Assembly: GCA_047495785.1 (NCBI GenBank)
Contig: JBLDXI010000046.1
Location: forward strand, 1,178,001 to 1,242,000
DNA: 64,000 nt
Direction of reading: 5' to 3'
From: Lepidodermella squamata
Lineage: Eukaryota; Gastrotricha
Under the pieces are notes generated by a model. The model saw nothing but the letters and a program-made list of their open reading frames with translations. It did not search any database and was not told the DNA's origin. Both the position numbers and the translations under genes were made by a program. Positions 33,815 to 45,013 of the stretch are shown here, piece by piece (within the stretch, counting starts at the first letter, position 1; the number at the start of each line of letters is the position of its first letter).

Positions 33815-34972
33815 TCAAATGTCAGCGAATTGAGCAATGAAAATTGAAGACGACTTTGGTTTTGCGCCAATCATTATCGGGAGGGTCGGGTGGTGAGCAA
33901 TGAAGCTCTGTTTTTCCAATGATATTTTCGAGTTTTTCAAGTTTCGCTTCGTGAAGTTTGCGTCAGAGCCGGAAGAATAAAACAAAAACAAATCGTCAAC
34001 GCCACAGCTCAACAAGAAAGAATTTTTCACAGTTGGATGCCAAATAGGCCGTAGATTTCGGGAAGAATCCGGAAAGCACTTGATGATTTTGAGATGGGCA
34101 AATGAAGGTTCCAAACGGTACAGGCGTAGAGCATCGTCGTTACAGTTGGCAAGGATAAAACCAGGATCCATAGGGTTGAAATGAGCGTAATTTGCCGATA
34201 GATTGCGATGATAGGCTGCGGCGATAGGCTGCGACTCATCATCGAGACCGGATTTAAGCATTCTCGAGTCCCAAACAGCGATTGTAGGGTCGCTTGCATC
34301 CCATTTCGTCAGCGGCGAAGTCGTGCATATCAAGCTCGTGCATGGGAAGGTTGAAACCGAAGCTAAAGGCGACCGACAGGCAGCAAAAGTTTCGAAGCCA
34401 CCAGAACGAGAATCAAACCTGGTCAGTTTTCCATCACGTTGACCAAGCCATAGATTGCCATTCTCTCTCTGGCTCAATCCGGTGAACGGCACTTTATCCT
34501 TATGAACGTAAACAGTCGTGACACATTTCTCAAGCTCATTTTGATAAAGCTGGCCATCCGATCCGCACGACAGCAAGTTAGAATTCTCAAAGGTAATACC
34601 GGTTACGATCCCTTTGTGGGAGGCCAACTTTTGCATCCCATTTTCAACAAGAACCACGACTTCACCCGACTCACTGCCAGCAGCAAAAATTAGCTTCGAA
34701 ATCGATGGATGGATTCCAAGGGCACTGACTTGATCAACCAGGCTAGATTCGCAAACAGATATCGCTGCAAGTTGGAGATTTTCAGGGCCCGGAATTTGAT
34801 TTATTTTACTAGAATATTCGGCAAAACTTGGTGGTGCTTCTTCTGCAGGCTGTGGGTAACCTTCGTGATTACCACTAGCAACATGCTTATCCAACGGTTT
34901 ATCAGAAATGAAAGGATTCACGAATTCTGGTTGAGCCCAATCGCCATAAGATAAACTTTCCGATTCTGTCAT
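33815..34972 (-). CDS. WD40-repeat protein, possibly WDR76/DDB2-like
   Basis: Single exon from the ATG at 34972, 385 residues. The N-terminal about 75 residues are Pro/Ser/acidic without repeats. The rest shows beta-propeller-like repeats (SKLIFAAGSESGEVVVLV, NSNLLSCGSDGQLY, NLWLGQRDGKLTRFD, TIAVWDSRM, GFILANCNDDALRLYRL, NSFLLSCGVDDLFLFY). The sequence NLSANYAHFNPMDPGFILAN followed by a trailing WHP block is reminiscent of the WDR76/DDB2 group; a NUP43-type propeller is an alternative. I therefore give no symbol. The start was chosen over an upstream ATG because a TTTTCACCTTTAG acceptor lies 28 nt upstream of it. It is the first gene of the WD40-F-E-D tandem. Confidence 0.75.
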   Translation of the reverse strand: MTESESLSYGDWAQPEFVNPFISDKPLDKHVASGNHEGYPQPAEEAPPSFAEYSSKINQIPGPENLQLAAISVCESSLVDQVSALGIHPSISKLIFAAGSESGEVVVLVENGMQKLASHKGIVTGITFENSNLLSCGSDGQLYQNELEKCVTTVYVHKDKVPFTGLSQRENGNLWLGQRDGKLTRFDSRSGGFETFAACRSPLASVSTFPCTSLICTTSPLTKWDASDPTIAVWDSRMLKSGLDDESQPIAAAYHRNLSANYAHFNPMDPGFILANCNDDALRLYRLEPSFAHLKIIKCFPDSSRNLRPIWHPTVKNSFLLSCGVDDLFLFYSSGSDANFTKRNLKNSKISLEKQSFIAHHPTLPIMIGAKPKSSSIFIAQFADI

Positions 34973-37900
34973 CTCAGAAAGTATCAATTGAAAATTATGT
35001 CTAAAGGTGAAAAGGACAAAATTCAATGAAAGATTGTGGTTATTATCTCTCAGGTCAAAGAAGCCGTAAACCACTTAAGTTCAACCCAAACATATGACGC
35101 TAAGGATAGCCGAAGCATAAAGACGACAACTGAGCTGAATAATCTCACTTTAATGGAGATATAAAGATCATGGACCTTGAAAAACGAAATGACCGGCGCC
35201 CGTTCACCAAGATCCAAGATGACACAAAGATCTCTGATCTGAGAACACAGTATCGCTGTTTTTTCTGTTTCTCCCTCTCACCTTTAAAGCGGAGGATTTC
35301 AAGATTAACACAAACTCCGGAAAATACAACTTCTTGAACGAACCGGTCATCAGCAAGTTCTTTACGAATGAAAGCCAGATAACATTGGATTTTGGCACAA
35401 CTGCGAGAGGATCTCGATTAGCGCGCAACAATTTTGAATTTTTGCCTCGTGATCTCAGTCAAGGACATCTTAATATTTTAAATTGTAAGGCTCCAATTTA
35501 TTTTTTAATGCTTCGTCTCTCCATTCATAATAATTAAAAATAAAATTTAGCAGCGCGTTTTAGTTGGAGCGTCCGTGGTTACCGCCGAGGCTTTTCAGCA
35601 GCGTGGAATGTAACGACGAAGTTTTACATTAACGGCTACATGCTGCCAAAACTATCATGGTTGTTGGCATGTGGGTTGCATTGATTGATAGATATTTTCA
35701 TGCTGAGTAAGAATACGACATCAATATCTTGCTCTGGTGATGTATTTTTCACTTCTTTACTCGTGCCCTTATTGGGCTAATCCACTGCTCCGCACGTACC
35801 TGTCGGGATTTTCCCTTTTACCGTCTAAATAGGCACATTGCGGATAAGGAAACTGAATTAAATCAGAAACTGGCAATCAAAGCTAACAGGAAGGCTCCGA
35901 AGACTGAAAAAGTCGATGCTGCTGCTGATGGGGCGCCATTATGGAGAACCATAATTATATCAGCGGCGAAGTTCTGGAATCTCTGCCGTGGCCGAAAAAT
36001 ATTTATCATGATCGTAACCATGTTTAATAAATCGAAATTATATCTCAAATCTACGAAACTATTCCTTGAAGATGAATCGAGATAGATTTCACGCTACTTA
36101 TGCATTGAAATAGAGCTCAAGTGACCAGCTGAGCCAAGTTCGATTGCTCAGAAGCAGCAAACTTGCACCTGATACTCTTTTATAAACGGGCAAAATGGGA
36201 CCAAATGCTTCCCGAAACAGCAATTTTCACGTTCCGAAACATCGTCTCCGCATGCTTTTCGCTGTTTTCCGATGAGCCGTTCAGGCAAATTAACTGCACC
36301 CAAGGCCTATCTATTGTTGAACACCAGATCACAACATTCCTTACATTTATGGGCAATAATTGAAGTTATCGACCCACGCGACATCCAGGAGCACAAAATT
36401 TACCACTGCGAAAGTAAAATAACATTGAATAGCATCGACTTTATTTCCTCATTTAAATGCAGAAACTTTCGTTCGACCGTAGTAATATAAGGCTGTTCAA
36501 CTGAAGCTGAGAAACGTCAAATCTCAAATTTGAACATCAACAAAGTTTACTCGTTCAATTTTGTTTCCTGTTAAACAACTTCAACGTCTCTTATCGCGCT
36601 GAACTCTTACGGATTATTTACGGAATATTTTGCATGAGTTTGCCTCATACAGTTGCTGAGTAATTTCACCATTTATAATAAATATTGCCGCCGTATAACT
36701 TCGGTCGTGAAAATTAAAAAAAAATGAACTAAAAATGCCAACAAAAACGACAATGATGATGAGCGAGAATGAAGTTTGGTAACCTTGGTAATAATTTTGT
36801 CCCATTACAATGTCGAATTTTGATAATCAAGGGCGCTGATTTACTTTGAACAGGTTTCTTACCAAGAGTTTTAGACATGGAAATTCTTTCTATTACGGTG
36901 CGATGAATTCCTTAACCTTACAACCGTAAAATTATTACTTATGCGTGACCATCCTCGATTATTTCATTAACGAGACAAAAGGAGCGATGTGTATCGGTTT
37001 TCGTTTAGGCGATGTAAATTTTCAAGAACGCACGACCCGGAATCGTAATAGGGAGTTGCGGCTTTCATTTGTCGCACCGCCGTTCAAGTGCGACGGGCAA
37101 TAAAGATAAAAGTCATGCGTTTAACAGGTTTCCGGAGCCGTGCCTCACGAGACGGCGCGCGGGTGCCCGCGGGCGCACACCGAGCGCATCGAACAATAGG
37201 ACACCCTGTTACCTGGGTTCACTCGGCGAGGCGTGCGTGCGTGCGCGCCGATTTGCAACGCGTAAAACAAAGGCGTTAAGGCCATGCGAAACATGATGAC
37301 ACGCTATAAAGTCGCGTTCACGAACATCAGGGGCTTTATTACCCATTACTACTAGTACCAGTTGCGCGGTGTTAACCGGCGGGTTTCGCAATTTCTCCTA
37401 CGCTGCTAAAAAGGTTGTTGAACAAAAGGGACCCAGAGCGTCGCGCGCGCGCTGGTGTCACCCCCGAAACAGGTAGCCTAGCCATTTATCACATTTTCCG
37501 CGTTTTGTTAAAGTTGAAACGCGCTGAGATTGGCGTCGCCTCTGTTGCCTTTTGTCCTTATAAGCTGCTGGTACTGTCTGAGGCACCAACCTGCCTCATC
37601 TATGTTTATTGCCCGCCGTCGGCTATTGTGCGCGCGCGCAGTTCTGTTAATAAACATTTTAAACAGGTGACCGGGCGTGCGACAAGAAATACATATATTA
37701 CTACTACAAGTTAAACCACGCCGTAATGCAGCGCGCGCAGGTTAATTTTACCTGTGAGCATTTTTCTACGTCTTCTTCCCATTGTTGCGGCGTCGCTAAG
37801 TCATACGATGCGTATCTTTTCTTCACCGCGCGCTGCTATATATGTGTATAATAATTGCGCGTGCGTGATTGTTTCCAGCGCGGCGGCGGCGCCACCAGCT

Positions 37901-40238
37901 CAAGGCGCCAGCTCCATAGCTGCTCTCGCAATTGCCGTCAATGGCGCCGGGCGACCGCCTGACTCTTGTTTCTTGCCTTTGTGTCGAGTGCTAATGACTC
38001 GAACGCCCTGGCTCCTATCTTCGTTGTGTAGCGTCCTTTGTTCCGTCGTCGCCCTGGCGCGCGTCACCACCAGCCGCTTCATCACGCGTTCTTTTATGAC
38101 ACGCGCACATTTCTGGGGGACCCCGTCCATTTAGCGCAAAGCTCAAACGACGTCGCACAACATTACGACAGTGCCAGCAGTAGGAAGATAGATGGGCTCC
38201 TTTACTTCTTAACTTCTGCATGCCGCCTTAAAACAGCAGGCGGTCGTGTCTCATAAAAGCAGGCGCTTCCTTTGCATCGCACAGCGCCCCTACTTGACAT
38301 GTGGCCGGGCGATATTTTATCTTGATGACGCCTTAAATAGCGCACCGAACATCCGTCATCCTGTCCATTAGACTTCCAACCGCGCATAAACTCGCATTTT
38401 ATCTTATTTTAATACCTTTAAATCCTACAATTTTAAGCTGGACTTTATTTCGTTATTCGATTTTGCACCGCGCATCACACATCCGCACTCCCTTTCGCGC
38501 TTGCGGGCTGAAAAATTTCGAAAAATGTGGTGTGTATTAACTCACGGTGCGTGTTGTTGTTTTTGCGCTCAATTTTTGCGTGACCCTGTTTGCCGAGTCG
38601 CCCCCAGCAGCGCGACGAGACGACGTGAGCATTTTTTTATTTGCCTCGCGCCTCGGGGCCGCACCTCGCCGTTGCCGCGCGTAAAAAGAAGACAGCAACG
38701 TCGTCGTCGTTGTCGTATTTGCATTATTTGACACTAGGCGTCGTGCGGCTTTTTATCATCATCATCGGTTGGTGGTTATACGAGCGCGTCGCGCCCGCGC
38801 GCGCGTCCTCGCTATAACCACGACGATGCGCTCTCGCTCACTCGCTCGCTCGGGCTGTATAAACTTTTAGTGCCTGCCTACTTTTGGCTGGCTGTTCTAC
38901 AAAATGGGTAATATAACAATAATAATAAAAGCATCAGGCTCGAAATGAGGTTTTTATAGCAACAAGGTGCAGTAGTGTTGTAGTGTTTGTGGTCTATTTA
39001 AAACGCACAGTAATATAACCACGCCGTAAAAGTTGACACAACACGACGCGCTCCTCCGCCCCGCCGTGCGCGCGTGAGGCGAGTCGACGTCTCGTCCGGC
39101 GTGCCTCGACATCGTCTTCGCGCTTCTTCATTATCATCATCGCCTCGTGTTTGTCTGTGTTTATCAGCCCGCTGCTGCCATGGCGAAATGCGTCGACAAG
39201 GCGAGGACACCTAGGCGCTCCTAGGGCGACGTCGGGCGTATAACGATGAACACCGCCGCTTGGGCGTCATATTATTGTTATTACTGTTCAGCAGTAAAAT
39301 TGTTGTTGCGCTCATATTGTGTTGTTATTATTGTTATTACAGACCGCTCGCAGAGAGCCAATGAACGAATGCGAGGCGAACGAACGAGCGAGGCGAGCGC
39401 GACGCGTCGGCGACACGCCGCAGTGCTTCACGCGCGCGCGCCGGTGTGTCCCAGCAAATAGACGGCGGCGCGACGGCTAACTTCACGGCTAACCGCCGGC
39501 CTCCTTTGCCACTGCACACCGACCGCTCTTCACCCATCCTCATCCTCCTCAAGTTTTTAGCCGTTTTTTCCCATCCCATTCAAGTTGTTCAAAATTAAAT
39601 TTTATTAAGGAGGATTTTTACAAGTTGAAAATCGTGGTTATTCATGCAGGGCGAGGAAACACTTCTGAACTTTTTATGTGAGTATTATAGGGCGAATGTG
39701 GGCGAACCCGCTGCCTGTTTTTTCTCCTCTCATCGGCGCGTTTTTTCACTCTCTCTCCTTTCTGCCGGCGCGCGAACAAAGGTGGACCCATCATCCTTGT
39801 TGAACCCTGGTAGTCGTAGTACGACGTGAGTTCTCTCCCTGAACATACTTACTGCCGTCATTTTTTATGCCCACAACCACCACCGCCTCTTTTCTGCATG
39901 TGCCAACTCGAACGACGAAAAATTTGTTTAACGCTACCGAGCCACGCGCGCCGCTCTGCCTCACCTCTGCGTGTCTCTGATGTGTCAGAAAGGAGTGTTT
40001 CTTTTCATCATTCATCGTCTTTAACATGTAACAAACGTGCTGCGCCTTCAAACTCGCTTGAAGGGGCCGGTTATTCGAACTTTACGGAATATGAAAAAAA
40101 AGCCAAGCCTAGCTACTGCCGTTGTTTCACGTTGTGTTGAACTCCTCAACGCCCTTTTCCTACTACGCCGTCGTACGTTATTCATTCAACGTAAATTATT
40201 TCGTTTAGGAAGTACGATTTTTTTTAACACAAATTAAA
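34973..40238. other. 5.3-kb gene-free region, CpG-rich from about 37.0 to 39.6 kb
   Basis: 35.0-37.0 kb is AT-rich with no supported exon. From about 37.0 to 39.6 kb CG dinucleotides are very frequent, with runs such as GCGCGCGC and repeated CTCGCTCACTCGCTCGCT at about 38831. Many frames there are products of composition and show no protein family. It lies upstream of the KLF-like gene and probably includes its promoter, 5' untranslated exons or enhancers (inference). A copy of the recurrent motif TTAAGGAGGATTTTT is at 39605-39619. Confidence 0.5.
39605..39619 (+). promoter_or_regulatory. Recurrent motif TTAAGGAGGATTTTT upstream of the KLF gene
   Basis: Exact 15-mer, about 620 bp upstream of the KLF ATG, at the edge of the CpG-rich region. 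If the KLF gene has 5' untranslated exons, this may also be intronic. Confidence 0.45.
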
Positions 40239-42373
40239 ATGGCAAGTGAAGTTGAGTCTTACATGCAGTCGACGACCCCACCGCCTCTCGATCTCTCAGC
40301 ACCCGCCCGTGGACCCGCCTCAGGCCCCATCTCCCTTAAAGGGAGCGACAAGGTCGAAAATCTTCACATTCAGTCAAGTGAGTTATTTTCCTAATTTAAT
40401 TTTTGAAATAAAAAATCAATCATAAACATTTTGAATAATTTTGAAATTTTTGAAATTTATTTAATTTTTTTTGAAATTTTTGAAATTGAAATTCATAGCT
40501 AATTTTAAATTTTGTTTTGATTTTAGGAGCTCTTAAGCGTCGCTATCATGAAACAATTGCCGCGGTGGACGATTGTGACGACAATGTCTCAGTGGCGTCA
40601 TCGGCACGTTCGAACTCGTTTGAAGGTGAGCCGGACACGAACGGTGCCGCCTCGAATTTGGCATCACTCGCCGCTCAAAAGTCATCACTCCTATCGTCAA
40701 CGAGCGCGCTCAGCCTCGCCATGCTTCACCAGCAACACGCGCAAAACAAGGCGCAACAAACGAACAAGCTGCTAGTCGACAAGCTCATGTCCACGTTAAT
40801 GCAACAGCAACAACAGCAATCTCAGCCGAACTGGGCCAACCCGGCCGCGCTACTCCGCCAAATTCAACCGCAACAGCAACAACCGGACCCGCAGCAGCAA
40901 ATCGCGGCGGCTGTAGCGGCTCTTATGCAGCAGAAACAGCAACAGCAGCAACAACAAACCCCGCCGCCTACCACCCCGTCCAACCCGCTCGCCCTTCTCG
41001 GTCTCAACAATCAATTCTCGTTTCCAGCCTCATTCCCGCCTCACCTCCAGCCAGTTTTCGAGCAAATGTTAACGCTGATAACTCAATTCGCGGCGAATGC
41101 TGGCCAGGGCGGTAATGGTCTAGCGGCCTCGCAGCAACTTATCGACGCTTTTTTCGCGAATTTATCCGACGCCCTGCCGGAAAGTGGCGCCTTCGTGTGG
41201 TTGATGCAGACGCGTCTCGCGAAATTTTGCGCCGAACTCTCGCAAAATCTCGACCGCATCCAGCACTACGTCACGCGGGCTGAAATCGCGAAATTTGTCG
41301 CGAACAGCTACGCCGAGGCGCAGCAGAATGTTACGAACGATCTAGCGGCGAGTTCTCGTTTTCAAAAACCGGTCGTGAAGCAGCAACCTGAACCAGCGGT
41401 TTTGTTTAAGCGACGCGGTTCAAACACCCTGGTCGATGTTAAAACGCCCCTGAGCCCTGTTGACGTCAAGCCGACCCTCACGCCGCCGAGTTCGGTTGTC
41501 AGCCGGTGTTTGGACCTGTCGAAGCCGACGCCCGGCTCGCCTGAGCCGCCGCGGTCTTGCGACGAGGACGACAGCAGTGCGGCTGATGTGATGAGCAATG
41601 CGAGGCAAACAATCAATCGCGGCACGGCTCGATCGAACAACAGCAATAACAACAATAACAACGGCGCTGCTGCTAAGGCATACAAGTGCCCGGTGGAAAA
41701 TTGCGGCAAATCTTACGGCAAATCGTCACACCTCAAGGCGCACATCGATACTCATACCGGTAATTTTTTTATTCAATTATTTTTGCGGCTAATATGCATA
41801 ATTTATTACCACCCCTTGTTTTTGTTTGTACTAAATCGATTATTTTATTTGTGTTTAGGTGAGAAACCTTTTAAATGCCCATGGGAAGGCTGTCCATGGA
41901 AATTCTCGCGCGCCGATGGTCTCAATCGCCACGTTCGGAAACACACCGGCCACCGCCCTTACCAGTGCTCCAAGTGCCACCGCACCTTCAGCCGCTCCGA
42001 CCACCTTAATCTCCACCTGCGCCGCCACGAGCGCGAGGGTGACGTCGGGGTGATGCCGTCGACCCCTGGCGCCGAGTCATTCGATATGCGCACCTCAAAA
42101 CTAGGCGCGTCTCAGTTCGCCTTCGCCTCGCCGGTTATGATCGGCGGTGGTGGTAGCAGTGAGGACAGGCTGAGTTCGGTCGGCATGGGTGAGGATGATA
42201 TGGACGACGATCTGGAGGTTGGCCCGACGCCGGCGAAAATTTCGCGCCGTCACTCGACCACATCGGACGATATGCAAGACGAGGCGGTCGATCTGGCGTG
42301 CGGGCGTAGCATCGGCATCTACGACGAGCCGACGTTCCGCATGACAGCCGAGGCTGGTGAAGCGACACATTGA
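40239..42373 (+). CDS. Krueppel-like zinc-finger factor, KLF3/8/12-like, with CtBP-binding motif
   Basis: Three exons, 40239-40377, 40527-41759, 41859-42373 (phase 1 introns), 628 residues. Near the N-terminus (about residues 14-18) is PLDLS, a PxDLS-type CtBP-binding motif typical of the KLF3/8/12 repressors. A second LDLS occurs in [15 protein letters not shown]. The middle is Gln-, Ala- and Asn-rich with several polyQ runs. Three C2H2 fingers follow: [40 protein letters not shown] and [20 protein letters not shown], with TGEKPF-type linkers, binding GC/CACCC boxes. An intron splits the linker between fingers 1 and 2. The C-terminal about 120 residues are acidic/Ser rich. The ATG lies 30 nt after an ATTTCGTTTAG acceptor. 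Confidence 0.85.
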
Positions 42374-45013
42374 ATGTAATCATCTCAACTCCTCATCATC
42401 TCTGATCACTTTCACTTTTGCACAAAGATAGTAATATACTATATATAGTATGAACAAAAATAATTGCCAATTTTTTTGTCGGAAAAAAACATTCCAAGGT
42501 GACTGCAAAACTTGCCACTCTTTGTATTAATATATTATTACCTGTAAATAGACACGCGCTCATTATTTTTCTACTAATTATCTTTTCTCGCTCTTGCCCA
42601 GAGTACGACCAAGTGCAAAACTGCTGAAATTGCTGTGTATCATAGTAGAAGTCGCTGAATTTTTGAAAGCGCACTGTAATTAACTTATTAATTAATTTTA
42701 CCGCCGAGGCAAAGTGCATGAATGTATAGGCGCAAAATAGCGCGTTGTTTTTGTTGTTTTGACATATTCCGTTGTGGCTTTCAAAGCCGCCTTGTATTGT
42801 TGAAAATTATTTTATTGTTTTGATGATAGCGTCGACATGCCCGGCATGTTTCATGGCTAATAATGACAATTAAATGTACCTATATTATGATTATATTATG
42901 CAAGTCCGCATGATTTCCCGGCACACGTCTGAAAAGGAACGAAAAAATTTGTTATATATTATAATATCGAAATATGCAATATTTAAATGCAATAATTGAT
43001 TAATATATTATTATACCTAAGCTGCTATTTATTGTTTTATCAACATCATCATCATCATCTATTCAAATGATATTTCGACGATGCTTGTCAACTGCTGGTT
43101 TGAAGAATATTCAATCGTTAAAGGCAACTCTCTGCGGTGTCGGAATTACATGAATGAACAAAATTATGACGAATAAATAAAAAAAAATGAATTTCTTGCC
43201 AAAAACTTACGTCTTTTTCTTACAAAATTATTGCTGGTTTCAAATTAATGACATGGAGACATGGAAAAATAAGGGAGCCCTTCGGGTCGCCGGATTCGCC
43301 TCGGGGTTTTAGATCGCAGAAAATTGGATTTCTCCGCCTTGATCCAATTCCTATATGCGCACAATACGGAGCCACCTTTTGGGATACTTCTGTGAAAACT
43401 TCTGTGTGAGTGATTAAACAAAAAAAATAAGTGCGCGCGCTCAACAAAATTAAAAAGTTAATCTTTTTAAAAGACGCCTTTTAATCCGTGTCCTGCCAAA
43501 TCGTAGCCGTCTTCCAAATCGAGGCTTCTGGATCGTATCCGGACCGTGAAAATAGCATAACGAATTTAAATAAAAATTCTGCCTTAACATTTTTAGAGGA
43601 ATTCAATTTTTCCCTTTTGCTCGCGTACAGAATTTTCAATAAAGTGTCAGCACTATTAAGACTAATGTCCCATTACTATACCTACTTCCTCTCAGAGGAT
43701 TTACATTTTATAATTCCAGTTTATCTCCCAGACCAGGAATTCACATCGGAATGGCCTTGATGGAAACACGAAATCGTTCTTTCCTGGAAAATCAGCTTGA
43801 AACCCATAATATTTATAGGTATTTTCCAGCAGCCGTCGGGTCAATGAATATCAGTCCGCCTTAAAAATTCTATTATACTGCACTATCGGGAACCTGGGAA
43901 TTTCAAAAGGCAATCTTCAACAGGCATATTTTATTATTCAAAAAAAGACGCATGTTGTTAATGTTTTAGGTAGTAGCAACATTGATATCGGTATTTAACA
44001 TGCCAATTACAGATGTTATCCTAATATTATCGCTCAAAACGTACCTATACAAGACATTTATCAGGTGTCAGCTACACGAACGCAAGGCTAAATTTTGAGT
44101 GCGATTCTAGTTTCCACGGATATTAATAATAATAGCAATATATTACCGATAAAATTATCAAAATTCGCGATAAATCCACAACTTTTTATCGCAATATCAA
44201 GTGCAAAAACGACTTGCGATAACGGAACGGATTTTCGAGGACACTGAAGTAGTAAAATAAGCCGTAAAACAGCAAACTACATACACAAGATTAAATCCAC
44301 AAGCACAAGTAAATATATTATATACGGAGTAATATAATATCCGACCATAAAATCTTCGAAGAAAAAAACAAACAACAAAATATTTGAAATGTAAATAAAG
44401 AGAGAGACAGGTCTACCGACGTTCTCGAAAAATCTAAATCTGGCACACACACTCACACATGCAAACACACGTTCCACGCAAGTTAAGCAGCACAGCTAAA
44501 GATATATTAATATAATTTTTTATAGGAAAAAGCGGAATAATAAAAAAATGACGCGTCATCCACAATATAAAAAATCCTTTAATTATAGCGGAGAGAAGCG
44601 CACATGGTGTGGAGCGAGGTATATAATAATTTTGCTAACGGAATTTTGTGATGAAAAATTGCACAGTTTCAATAATAATAATTTTATTAATAATAACAAT
44701 GTGCATGCACAACCGCTCGAATGATGTCATAAAATTTATAAAGGTAAATCAATTTTTTTCGTATCAATAATTATATTTCAAATATGAAAAAGAAAGCCGC
44801 TAATGAAGTAAAAGAAACACAACCACATGAAGAAAAGTGTAGTTATTCTCTCCCTCTCTCGTTCTTTCACAACAGAAAAAATTGGTTCCGAAAAAGCTGG
44901 TAGGTAAAGCCCAGCAGTTTTGTCGAGTGTTTGCGCTATTAAGGCAGCGTTGTTTACTCAGCAGCTAAAATTTATACTCAAAGAACTAACAAGGAGATCT
45001 CATACAAAAAATC
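42374..45013. other. Convergent intergenic region, AT-rich
   Basis: Lies between the KLF-like gene and the lipoxygenase gene, both ending towards it. AT-rich with short CAT trinucleotide runs (about 43045-43065) and AATAAATAAA near 43172. No exon is supported. Confidence 0.45.

Larger units (their letters stand above)
29038..34972 (-). other. Candidate operon: WD40 gene, paralogues F, E, D
   Basis: Four minus-strand genes with gaps of 120, 110 and 78 bp. Every gap holds a T-rich 3' splice acceptor 10-22 nt before the next ATG. These are the tightest consecutive gaps in the window and the best single argument for polycistronic transcription here. Confidence 0.6.

Noticed and set aside
33815-34972. 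Assignment of the WD40 protein as NUP43
   Set aside because: The propeller repeats are too generic. The C-terminal blocks look at least as close to WDR76/DDB2, so no symbol was given.
38501-38731. Arg/Cys-rich frames in the CpG-rich block
   Set aside because: They arise from GC-rich composition, overlap on both strands and show no family or splice support.
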